Below are positions 37,893 to 46,058 of a stretch of DNA of 64,000 nt, piece after piece. Both the position numbers and the translations under genes were made by a program. Position 1 is the stretch's first letter. Each line of letters begins with the position of its first letter. The stretch lies in the NCBI RefSeq assembly GCF_000620465.1, contig NZ_JIBE01000003.1:992001-1056000 (forward strand), read 5' to 3'. Source of the DNA: Ralstonia sp. UNC404CL21Col. Its GTDB lineage: Bacteria > Pseudomonadota > Gammaproteobacteria > Burkholderiales > Burkholderiaceae. The notes beneath the pieces are model-generated. The model was not told the origin of the DNA. It ran no database searches and saw only the letters and a program-made list of their open reading frames with translations.

Positions 37893-38752
37893 ACGCACCG
37901 ACCACCTCACCGCTTGGCACAGCCCGCCGCTGGAAGCCGAGCCCCCTGATCAACGGCGCCCTGGCACTGCACGCCGGTGCGGCCGTTGCCGTCGCAGCCG
38001 ATCCATCGACGTGGCCGTGGGCGGGCGGCAGCGTCATCGCTTCGCATCTCGTGCTGATGGCCGGCGGTCTGTGGCCGCGCAGCCGCTGGCTCGGCCCGAA
38101 CTGGACGCATCTGCCCGCCACGGCGGGTCAGCAGATCGCGTTGACCATCGACGACGGCCCTGACCCCGATGTCACGCCGCGCGTGCTGGACATGCTTGAC
38201 CAATACGGCGCCAAGGCCACCTTCTTCTGCATCGGCGACTTGGCGCAGCGGCACCCGCGCTGCGTCGAGGCCATCGTCGCGCGCGGGCATGCGGTGGAAA
38301 ACCACAGTCAGCGCCATCGGCATACGTTTTCGCTGCAGGGGCCGGGCGCGTTGCGACGCGAGATTGCTGCCGCGCAAGACACGCTCACGCAGATCACCGG
38401 CACGCGCCCGCTGTTCTTCCGCGCGCCGGCCGGCCTGCGCAATCCGTTTCTGGAGCCCGTGCTGTGTCGGCTTGGCCTGCAACTGGCGAGCTGGACGCGC
38501 CGCGGCTTCGACACCCGCTCGCGCAACGCCGAAGCCATTGCCCATCGCCTGCTGCACGGTCTCGCCCCACGGGACATCCTGCTACTGCACGACGGCCACG
38601 CGGCGCGCGATGCACACGGGGCGCCTGTGCTGCTGGCCGTGTTGCCGAAGATGCTGGAAGCCGCCGCCCGCGCGCAATTGCAGTGGACGACGTTGCGCGC
38701 TGCCCTTCCCGCCCAGCCGGCGCAGAGCACGCGTCCGCAAATGGCCATTTGA
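37889..38752 (+). CDS. Polysaccharide deacetylase (NodB-like)
   Basis: The 287-residue protein has the NodB motifs in order: TIDDGPDPDVTPRVLD (metal and catalytic Asp), HAVENHSQRH (metal His pair), FFRAPAGLRNPF, and LLHDGHAARDAHG near the C-terminus. A hydrophobic N-terminal stretch (about 25-60) anchors it. It removes acetyl groups from sugars or lipids; a deacetylase is unusual in a classic aryl-polyene gene set. Overlap of four bases with the MMPL gene makes it part of the operon. Confidence 0.92.
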   Translation: MNAPTTSPLGTARRWKPSPLINGALALHAGAAVAVAADPSTWPWAGGSVIASHLVLMAGGLWPRSRWLGPNWTHLPATAGQQIALTIDDGPDPDVTPRVLDMLDQYGAKATFFCIGDLAQRHPRCVEAIVARGHAVENHSQRHRHTFSLQGPGALRREIAAAQDTLTQITGTRPLFFRAPAGLRNPFLEPVLCRLGLQLASWTRRGFDTRSRNAEAIAHRLLHGLAPRDILLLHDGHAARDAHGAPVLLAVLPKMLEAAARAQLQWTTLRAALPAQPAQSTRPQMAI

Positions 38753-38824
38753 TAAAATTTGTTAAGAATCGGCGCGCCAGTCTGCCGAACCATCCCACCC
38801 CACCATCGCCGCGACATCCTGCCC

Positions 38825-40042
38825 GTGAAGCCCGTCCTGCTCACGCATTTCACCGCCACGAGCTGCCTCGGACGTGGCCTTGACGCCACGCTCGACGCGT
38901 TGCGCGGCCAACGTGGCGGCCTCACGCCGTGCACCTTCCCGCGCGCTGATCTCGACACCTGGATCGGCGAAGTGCCCGGGGCCGACGCGGCGCCCGTGCG
39001 TGCAGACCTGGCCGATTTCGATTGCCGCAACAACAGGCTCGCCCAGATCGGCCTCACACAGGACGGTTTTGCCGAAGGCGTTGAAGCCGCCAAGGCGCGC
39101 CATGGCGCCGCGCGCGTCGGCGTATTCATCGGCACCAGCACGTCGGGCATTCTCGAAACCGAGCGCGCCTATCAGCAGCGCGATCCGCAAACAGGCGCGT
39201 TGCCGGGGAGTTTTCACTACGCGCAGACGCACAACATCTATTCGCCCGCCGCGTTTGTGCGTGCGTACTTTGGGCTGAGCGGCCCGGCCATGGTGATTTC
39301 GTCGGCGTGCTCGTCGGGGGCCAAGGTTTTTGCCTCGGCGCGGCGCATGCTGGCTGCGGGGCTCATCGATGCGGCGGTGGTCGGCGGCGTCGATTCGCTG
39401 TGCCTGACCGCCCTGTACGGCTTCAACTCGCTTGAGCTGCTGTCGCGGCAACCATGCCGGCCGTACGACGCGGCGCGCGACGGTATCTCCATCGGCGAGG
39501 CAGCGGCCTTTGCGCTGCTGGAGCGCGCCCCCGCCGCCAACGACGCGCTGGACGACGGCGCCATCCTGCTGCTCGGCATTGGCGAATCGAGCGATGCGCA
39601 TCACATGTCGTCGCCGCATCCCGAAGGATTGGGCGCCCGCGCGGCCATGGCGCAAGCGCTCGCCACCAGCGGCCTGAGCGCAACGGACATCGACTACATC
39701 AACCTGCACGGCACCGGCACGCCCAGCAATGACGCTGCGGAGGCGCGGGCCATCCAGGCGCTGTTCGACGGCACGGCGTGCAGTTCCACCAAGGGCGCGA
39801 CCGGCCACACGCTGGGCGCGGCGGGAGCGTTGGAAGCCGTGATTACAGCGCTGGCGCTACGCCATCAATTTCTGCCCGCCGGCATCAACACCACGCAGCC
39901 CGACCCGGCGTTGAACGTCAACTACCTGACAACCAGCCGCGACGCGCCTGTTCGCGCGGCACTGAGCAACGCGTTTGGCTTTGGCGGCACGAATTGCAGC
40001 CTGGTCTTTGCCCGCGCAGGCGATGTGGGGGTGTCGTCATGA
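38825..40042 (+). CDS. Beta-ketoacyl-ACP synthase (KAS II/FabF-like)
   Basis: The 405-residue thiolase-fold condensing enzyme has all three catalytic residues: Cys162 in SSACSSGAKV, His295 in INLHGTGTP and His328 in GATGHTLGAAG. It elongates the acyl chain on ACP. The start is a GTG at 38825, with the sequence KPVLLTHFTATS typical of this family right after it; an ATG 22 codons earlier adds a non-conserved tail. Its stop overlaps the next gene (ATGA). Confidence 0.92.
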   Translation: MKPVLLTHFTATSCLGRGLDATLDALRGQRGGLTPCTFPRADLDTWIGEVPGADAAPVRADLADFDCRNNRLAQIGLTQDGFAEGVEAAKARHGAARVGVFIGTSTSGILETERAYQQRDPQTGALPGSFHYAQTHNIYSPAAFVRAYFGLSGPAMVISSACSSGAKVFASARRMLAAGLIDAAVVGGVDSLCLTALYGFNSLELLSRQPCRPYDAARDGISIGEAAAFALLERAPAANDALDDGAILLLGIGESSDAHHMSSPHPEGLGARAAMAQALATSGLSATDIDYINLHGTGTPSNDAAEARAIQALFDGTACSSTKGATGHTLGAAGALEAVITALALRHQFLPAGINTTQPDPALNVNYLTTSRDAPVRAALSNAFGFGGTNCSLVFARAGDVGVSS

Positions 40043-40842
40043 CCGGCCTGAGCGTCTTCATCGAAAGCATCGGCGTGCTGGGCCCCGGCCTGCAGGATTG
40101 GCCGCACACGGCTGACGTGCTCGCAGGCCGCGCACCCTACGCACACGCGCCGACGGAATTGCCGCCGCCAGCCGGCCTGCCGTCGGTGGAACGTCGTCGG
40201 ACGGGGCCGGTAGTCAAACTCGCGCTGGCAGTCGGCCACGAAGCCGTTGCAGCGAGCGGACGCGATGCCGCCACGCTGGCCACGGTCTTCAGCTCGTCTG
40301 GCGGCGACGGCCATAACTGCAACGCCATCTGCGAGACCCTGGCAGGCGACGATCGCAAACTGTCGCCCACGCGCTTCCACAACTCCGTGCACAACGCGCC
40401 GGCCGGCTACTGGAGCATCGCCACGCACGCGATGGCGCCGTCCAACGTGCTGTGCGCGTACGACGGCAGCTTTGCCGCCGGCCTGCTGGACAGCCTTTGC
40501 CAGGTCGCAATTGACGCCACACCCACGCTGCTGATCGCCTATGACGGCGATTATCCGGAGCCGCTGAATGCGGTGCGGCCCGTGCCCGATACGTTTGCGG
40601 TGGCGCTGGTACTCGCGCCCGAAGCCGGCCCGCGCACGCTCGCGCGCATTGACGTCGCGCTGACGGACGCGCCCCCGACGGCGTTGGCACACACTAGCCT
40701 GGAAACCCTGTGGCACGGCAACGCCGCAGCCCGCGCGCTGCCATTGCTGGAAGCGTTGGCCGCACGGCGTGCAGGCCGCGTGGTGCTCGAGTATTTGCCC
40801 GAGACCCGCGTGCAGGTCGACATCACCTTCAGCACGCCATGA
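40039..40842 (+). CDS. Ketosynthase-like chain-length-factor protein (inactive KS)
   Basis: The 267-residue protein is like the N-terminal half of ketosynthases (ketoacyl-synt_2, the APE chain-length-factor type). Where an active KS has SxACSSG, it has VLCAYDGSFAAG, so no catalytic Cys is in the standard place. It probably pairs with the active KS to set chain length. It begins inside the KS stop codon region and ends overlapped by the next gene, so all three are coupled. Confidence 0.82.
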   Translation: MTGLSVFIESIGVLGPGLQDWPHTADVLAGRAPYAHAPTELPPPAGLPSVERRRTGPVVKLALAVGHEAVAASGRDAATLATVFSSSGGDGHNCNAICETLAGDDRKLSPTRFHNSVHNAPAGYWSIATHAMAPSNVLCAYDGSFAAGLLDSLCQVAIDATPTLLIAYDGDYPEPLNAVRPVPDTFAVALVLAPEAGPRTLARIDVALTDAPPTALAHTSLETLWHGNAAARALPLLEALAARRAGRVVLEYLPETRVQVDITFSTP

Positions 40843-41300
40843 CGTCAAGCGCGCAGCCGGCTCCGCCGCTTGACCGCAACTGGATCGCGGCACGCATTCC
40901 GCACAGCGGCGCGATGTGTCTGCTCGACACCGTTGTCGCCTGGGACGAAGCACACATCCATTGCAGCGCCACGAGCCATCGTGACGCTGCCAACCCGCTG
41001 CGCTCGCACGGTCAACTGGCTGCCGTCTGCGGCATCGAATACGCCGCTCAGGCGATGGCCGTGCATGGCGCCCTGTGCGATGCTGCGCAAGCGCGCCCGC
41101 GCGCCGGCTTTCTTGCCAGCGTGCGCAACGTTGAAGCCCACGTCCCGCGCCTCGACACCATCGACGCACCGCTCGACGTCGAAGCTGAACGCATCGGCGG
41201 CGACGGCAACAACGTCCTGTACCGATTCACCGTGCGCAGTGGCGCGCGCATCCTGTTGACCGGCCGCGCCGCCGTGGTGCTCGACGCGTCCGTTGCATGA
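40839..41300 (+). CDS. Hotdog-fold 3-hydroxyacyl-ACP dehydratase (ApeP-like)
   Basis: The 153-residue protein has IPHSGAMCLLDTVVAWD near the N-terminus and GIEYAAQAMAVHG in the middle, the His and Glu positions of ApeP-type dehydratases. It makes the trans double bonds of the growing chain together with the ligase-fused hotdog domain. It overlaps the chain-length-factor gene by four bases. Confidence 0.85.
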   Translation: MTSSAQPAPPLDRNWIAARIPHSGAMCLLDTVVAWDEAHIHCSATSHRDAANPLRSHGQLAAVCGIEYAAQAMAVHGALCDAAQARPRAGFLASVRNVEAHVPRLDTIDAPLDVEAERIGGDGNNVLYRFTVRSGARILLTGRAAVVLDASVA

Positions 41301-41322
41301 ACCTGTTTGTGAGGATTCCGCT

Positions 41323-41583
41323 GTGAAAGGCCCTCTGCTTTTGATCCCTGCGCTGCTGTTGGCGCTGCTCAGTCCCCTCGCCCATGCCGACTTGTCCGAG
41401 ACCAAGGAAAACATCAAGCAGGGCACGAAGGAAGCCGCTCGCAAGACCGGGCATGCCGCGAAGGAAGCCGGGCATGCGACGGCCAATGCCGCGCGCACGG
41501 TTGGGCATGGCGTGAAGAATGCGGCGCATGCGACCAAATGCGGCGTGAAGCATCTCTTCAAGAAGCCTTGCGAGAGCGACTAG
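41323..41583 (+). CDS. Small exported Ala/His/Lys-rich protein
   Basis: The 86-residue protein has a signal peptide (to about HADL, residue 21) and an amphipathic helical body with repeats of GH-A and AA-x3-G: TGHAAKEAGHATANAARTVGHG. Two Cys near the end (TKCGVKHLFKKPCESD) may form a disulfide. It starts at GTG 41323 with GAGG upstream. I do not recognise the family. It is the last gene before the terminator and could be part of the preceding operon or independent. Confidence 0.6.
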   Translation: MKGPLLLIPALLLALLSPLAHADLSETKENIKQGTKEAARKTGHAAKEAGHATANAARTVGHGVKNAAHATKCGVKHLFKKPCESD

Positions 41584-41610
41584 AACGCTGCAACCCTGCA
41601 GACTGAAGGC

Positions 41611-41656
41611 CAACAAAAAACCCGGCGTCCTTGGCGGACTGCCGGGTTTTTTGTTG
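41611..41656 (+). terminator. Strong bidirectional terminator
   Basis: A perfect 16-bp inverted repeat CAACAAAAAACCCGGC / GCCGGGTTTTTTGTTG with a 14-nt loop, giving A and T tracts on both sides. It ends the polyene-like operon and marks the last ordinary chromosomal sequence before the island. Confidence 0.93.
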
Positions 41657-41848
41657 AGTGCCGAGAGGGACTTAAAACGGTTCTTAGCACCTCTCAAGAA
41701 CTAGCGGCAACGGCTCACCTTAGCTAGAACGTTGTGTGACGGGAACCTCTGGCATGTAGCCCGTACGTACCCCCACAGAAATGTAAAGATTTTTGTGGAA
41801 ATTTCCACGTCAACTCGCGCGCAAACCTCACATTTCCCTACGACCGCC

Positions 41849-43861
41849 CTATCCATTCTCCGCCGGTGCACTGCAATCAACGATCTGCCATCCTCGCGCC
41901 GTCAGAATTCCGAGCTCTTCCTCCACGAAAGCATCTTTTCGCATCGCAAGACAAAGTAGGTGCGATGGTCGAGTCATCGCGACGTAGTGGAGTTTGAGTC
42001 GACCGAGCATGCGCACACCTTCCATTACAACCTTGCCGTTCTTTCCTGCGCTGGAGCCGCCAACCCGTGTCCCAAGCAGCCACGGCTTCAGTTCGCTCAA
42101 GTGATGTTTATGGTAGAAGCTGTCTAGCACCAACGTCGCAGTGTGGGTTTCCCCCTTCACCGAGTGGATGGAGCCAAGCCTGATCTCTACTTTCGGCACA
42201 TCTCGTGGGTAACCAAAATGATTGCTGGTCGGAGAACCGGGCACATCCTCCCTCTCCTCCTTAATAGTGGCGGGCGACCACTCAAGAAAGGCTTTAGCAT
42301 CGTCCGTCAGCACCGCGTCATTGCTCAATCCCCCAACAACTGCATGCACCAGCGGAAGTACCTTAGCGTTCCAAGCTGCCGCGTCAAAGGCTGCTTGCTC
42401 GGTGATCACCATATCAACGAGCTTCAGATACGCTTCACGCGCGGACGCATCAAGCAGAACATCAAGCAATCTCCTGTGTGCTGACCTGTGATTAAAGCCA
42501 GGATGCGGCTTCCCAAGGAGATCGCTAACCGCCAATAGAGCGGATGCCAACGCATCAACCGCCACGTGCGTGTTCCCGGCTTTGACTATCCCGACCCTCG
42601 CCCTTGCGAGATATTGGATGAGACTACCGGGTGCCGACTCCTTTTTCGCGCACGCAGGGTCATAGCTCGGTTGGTAGTGTCCCATCGCGCGTGGTATGGG
42701 ATCTTCCTTGTCAAGTTCGTGAACACCGGCAACGGCGACGTAGGTTCCATTGGCAAGGTCCCGCTCACCAAAACAGGAGACGAGATGCGCCCCATAGCGG
42801 GGTAGCACTTCGCGCACTGATTCGTCGTCGAAGAGGAAGAGCACTGGCGCCTTCGGTCCAGCGGCAATCTTGGTGCTTGTAGGTCCAGCGCCAATGAGCA
42901 TTTGCGGCGCGACGCCGAAGCCTTTGACTTCGTCCGCCATAGCCTGGCAAAAACGGTAGCTACGCGGGATATCGTGTTTTGATCCAGAAGGGAAGCGATC
43001 CGTTGCAGCACCTTCCTGGCCACTGTGAGCGTAGATGGCTTGATTCGAATCTCCGAACCGCTGGCGGCGCGAAGGCGAGTCGCCGGCACAGAAGATTCGA
43101 TGCAGCAAGGCCGATTGCTCCTCGCTATTGTCTTGTGCCTCGTCAATGAAAAGAAGAGGGAAACGTGCGCGCAAGTCGTACGCAACTTCGGGCCGTTTGT
43201 CGAGCAGCTCATTCGCCCAAACGAACATCTCGTCAAAACAAAAGTAGCCTTGTTCGCTTGAGCTACGTGCCGCCTCGACCAGTCTCTTGTAGAGGTCTGA
43301 GTCTCGGCCCAGCTTTCCCTTATCGCCGCCGGTATAGTCAGTCGCCGCATACATCAACGCATACTCGCTGAGCTGCCGCTTTTCTAACACGAAACGCCAT
43401 TTCCACTCGAGTGATTTCATCCGCCTCGAAAGCGCGACTTGCGTATCTATCATCTGCACTGGATTGCCCTTGGAACGCAGCCAGGGAATTGCGAGATACT
43501 CATTCACGAAGGAATGGATGGTGCCAACGAAATGTGGGTAGCGGAGCAACGAAATCCCGGCCGCAGAGTTGCTGAGCCGCTCCCCGATCTCGTTGCGTGC
43601 AGCATTGGTATGGGACAGTACGCAAATGCCGCGCTGACGATAAGGCCAACGCTTTGCGAGAACCGCGAGCTTCGCCACTAGCAGAGTTGTCTTACCACTT
43701 CCCGGGCACGCCTCAAAATCCGCTGTCTCGAGGCTCAACATAGCTCGCAAGCGGCTATCGTCTCCCTCCACTGAGCTGAAGGCATCAGGCCCCAAGCCCA
43801 TCAACTGCGATGCCCAACGGGCATCGTCTTCCTGTATAAAATTGGCCAGAGGGTCAATCAT
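41849..43861 (-). CDS. gajB: UvrD/Rep-like SF1 helicase, Gabija GajB-like
   Basis: The 670-residue SF1A helicase has motif I ACPGSGKTTLL (51-61), motif II LLFIDEAQDN (DEAQ at 240-243), motif III FGDSNQAIYA, motif V IHSVKGETH and motif VI LHYVAMTRPSHLLC. Its start overlaps the stop of the OLD-family gene by four bases (ATGA), as for gajA-gajB. In Gabija, GajB unwinds or senses DNA ends and supports GajA nicking. It is longer than the about 500-residue reference GajB. An alternative is a different class 2 OLD/UvrD pair. Confidence 0.82.
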   Translation of the reverse strand: MIDPLANFIQEDDARWASQLMGLGPDAFSSVEGDDSRLRAMLSLETADFEACPGSGKTTLLVAKLAVLAKRWPYRQRGICVLSHTNAARNEIGERLSNSAAGISLLRYPHFVGTIHSFVNEYLAIPWLRSKGNPVQMIDTQVALSRRMKSLEWKWRFVLEKRQLSEYALMYAATDYTGGDKGKLGRDSDLYKRLVEAARSSSEQGYFCFDEMFVWANELLDKRPEVAYDLRARFPLLFIDEAQDNSEEQSALLHRIFCAGDSPSRRQRFGDSNQAIYAHSGQEGAATDRFPSGSKHDIPRSYRFCQAMADEVKGFGVAPQMLIGAGPTSTKIAAGPKAPVLFLFDDESVREVLPRYGAHLVSCFGERDLANGTYVAVAGVHELDKEDPIPRAMGHYQPSYDPACAKKESAPGSLIQYLARARVGIVKAGNTHVAVDALASALLAVSDLLGKPHPGFNHRSAHRRLLDVLLDASAREAYLKLVDMVITEQAAFDAAAWNAKVLPLVHAVVGGLSNDAVLTDDAKAFLEWSPATIKEEREDVPGSPTSNHFGYPRDVPKVEIRLGSIHSVKGETHTATLVLDSFYHKHHLSELKPWLLGTRVGGSSAGKNGKVVMEGVRMLGRLKLHYVAMTRPSHLLCLAMRKDAFVEEELGILTARGWQIVDCSAPAENG

Positions 43862-45897
43862 CCCAGCGCTCCCCCGGCATCCCCGCTCTTTCCCGGAGCA
43901 AGATTTGCGTCGAACGGTGCCGTCACATACTCGATCGCAGCGATCACATAGGGAGGCAGCCGATCGCGTAGCTGATCACATGTCATTTTTTTCTCTGACA
44001 TCAGAGCCTCGAGACTCTCTGCGAGATACTGAGCAGCGATCGCCTTAGACGCTTTTTCTATTTCGAACTTGGCGTACACATGCGACGCTAGAGTTGCCTT
44101 GTCGAGCTTCTGATCAACCAGTAGCTTGAACTCAGTCTCTGCTGCGTTGATCACATCGGCTTGCTTCAGGCTACCGGCTTGTATGCCGTCATCACCGAGC
44201 GCGAGCGCGGCCGAGCCCCACACAAGCTTCTCTAAGCCAAAATACGCGAGATCAAACTCCAGCGTCCATTCGTTGGCGACGAACGTTTCAACCCGCTGGC
44301 CAGACGCCTTTGCACGACGCTCCTCGCGCCGCTGCTCAAGCGTGTCCCCCGGGAAATCCTGCTTCACACGCCATTGCCGCTTCGATGGTGGCCGTGAGGG
44401 TATCGCCTCACCTTCCTTGAGCTTTCCGACAATCCAAGGGGCATCGTTCGGCATGACGTCCATGTCGGTGACGCATGCAACGGGAATGTTCACAAGGCCG
44501 TCTGTCTCAGGCTCCTCTCGCATAAAGATGCGAGCATAGCGACCAAGTCCGACACCACCGACATTGACGACCGAGACCCCATAGAAATGGAAATCCCGGC
44601 CCAGTAGCTTCGCCAGCACGGGCAGCAGAATGCTCTCGGCGTCGCCTTCGACAACTAGTACAGCGCGCGCGAAGAAAAGGTTGGCTTTTGTTACATCAAG
44701 AAACCGCTCGAGGAAGCGATAGTCGGACTTACTTAACTTCGTTCGCCCCTCACACAGCGGAAATGCCCGCGCGCCTTTGATCAAGGCAAGGTTATCGAGC
44801 CTCAGCTCTGAGGCCAAATTGGGGCTATGTGTCGAGACGATGATCTGAATCTTCTGGCCATCCTGCCGAATCTTGTCCACCTGGTCCTGAAGAAACGACA
44901 TGAGGCGGAGTTGACGTTGAGGGTGGAGATGCGCTTCAGGTTCCTCGATTAGCAATAGCGGGAAGCCATCACTCTCCGTTGCTAGCAATAGCAACTCGCA
45001 GGCCATAAAGAGGAGGTTGTTGGACCCGAGCCCGCGCCCGTGCGTACTACCCTCATTTTTTCCGCCGGTTAGCACCAGTTCGAGCTTCTCGAGCAACTGT
45101 CTTAGACGAATCGCATCTTCTCGCGACCCATTCACGCCGATGCTCGCCTTCAACAAGTCATTCGCAAAAGACAGCGGTTCGAGATACTCGTCGTTGAGGC
45201 GCTTACTCGCCTGCTTGATGCCGTCGCTCTCCCCGAAAAGATAGCTGGCATAGTCGCCAAGACCTAGGATGCTCAGCGTCTTAGGGTCCGGGTTGGGGTT
45301 CGCTGCGCTGTCGAACCCAACACCGCTTCCTTTGATTTCCTTGGTATGTTGAAGAATTTGGGACAGCCGCGACCCACGCCCAGCACTCATCGCCCGCTCG
45401 GCGTCACGCAGCGGTCGCAAATACGTTGCCGTGAGTAGCGATCGAGCGCCGAAGTCGAGCACTGGCCCGTCACCGTTTGCACCAGTTCTCCACTCCGGTG
45501 CAAGCAGGCGCCTAGAGGTGCTCTCATTGTTATTGCGCTTCGCCACCCACGTAATGATCAGCGTTGTCTCAACCTTCCCGTCGATAGTTTCGTAGGTCAA
45601 AAACTCGGCGAAAGCACCTCGATCAGCTGCTGTCAGGTCGCGAAACTGTAGCCTGATGATGATCTGATCGGCTCGACCGGCTCCTGCCACTGACTGGTGG
45701 AAATCAGTGGCATCGACTCGCAACATTTCCTGGTCTCTTGTGCCGAGAACGAGCCGAATGGCGTCAATCAATGCAGTCTTCCCGGCGTCGTTTTCTCCGA
45801 TAAGGGCGGTCAGCCCTGGCTTGAGACTGAGAGCAAAGGCATGCTCACCAGAACCGAACAAGCGAAAATTCTCGATCTTAATTTCTGAGATGTACAT
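43858..45897 (-). CDS. gajA: OLD-family ATPase-TOPRIM nuclease, Gabija GajA-like
   Basis: The 679-residue protein has an ABC/SMC-type ATPase with Walker A GENDAGKTAL (34-43), a signature region around GLGSNNLLFM (288-297) and Walker B LLLIEEPEAHLHP (314-326). A C-terminal TOPRIM domain follows, with VVEGDAE (416-422) and VTDMDV (DMD at 478-480). GajA is a nucleotide-sensing, sequence-specific nicking endonuclease. Start MYISEIKIENF at 45897 is the family start; an ATG four codons upstream exists. The reference GajA is about 580 residues, so this is a longer version. Confidence 0.85.
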   Translation of the reverse strand: MYISEIKIENFRLFGSGEHAFALSLKPGLTALIGENDAGKTALIDAIRLVLGTRDQEMLRVDATDFHQSVAGAGRADQIIIRLQFRDLTAADRGAFAEFLTYETIDGKVETTLIITWVAKRNNNESTSRRLLAPEWRTGANGDGPVLDFGARSLLTATYLRPLRDAERAMSAGRGSRLSQILQHTKEIKGSGVGFDSAANPNPDPKTLSILGLGDYASYLFGESDGIKQASKRLNDEYLEPLSFANDLLKASIGVNGSREDAIRLRQLLEKLELVLTGGKNEGSTHGRGLGSNNLLFMACELLLLATESDGFPLLLIEEPEAHLHPQRQLRLMSFLQDQVDKIRQDGQKIQIIVSTHSPNLASELRLDNLALIKGARAFPLCEGRTKLSKSDYRFLERFLDVTKANLFFARAVLVVEGDAESILLPVLAKLLGRDFHFYGVSVVNVGGVGLGRYARIFMREEPETDGLVNIPVACVTDMDVMPNDAPWIVGKLKEGEAIPSRPPSKRQWRVKQDFPGDTLEQRREERRAKASGQRVETFVANEWTLEFDLAYFGLEKLVWGSAALALGDDGIQAGSLKQADVINAAETEFKLLVDQKLDKATLASHVYAKFEIEKASKAIAAQYLAESLEALMSEKKMTCDQLRDRLPPYVIAAIEYVTAPFDANLAPGKSGDAGGALG

Positions 45898-46058
45898 GCA
45901 CTCTCCCACGCATAGCAGCGCTGCGAATTTTTGCCAAACATAGCGGACGTTTCCACTACCGGATTGGGCTCGAGCTTATTGGGACGGTCCGCCTTTCGAC
46001 ACAGACAGAGGCAGATTTCGACAGCCTTAACCGCCCCAACTCAGAAGCCCGTACCTCG

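Noticed and set aside
41657-41848. tRNA or tmRNA fragment as island attachment site
   Set aside because: No cloverleaf or T-loop sequence found at either border; the island is not at a tRNA gene.
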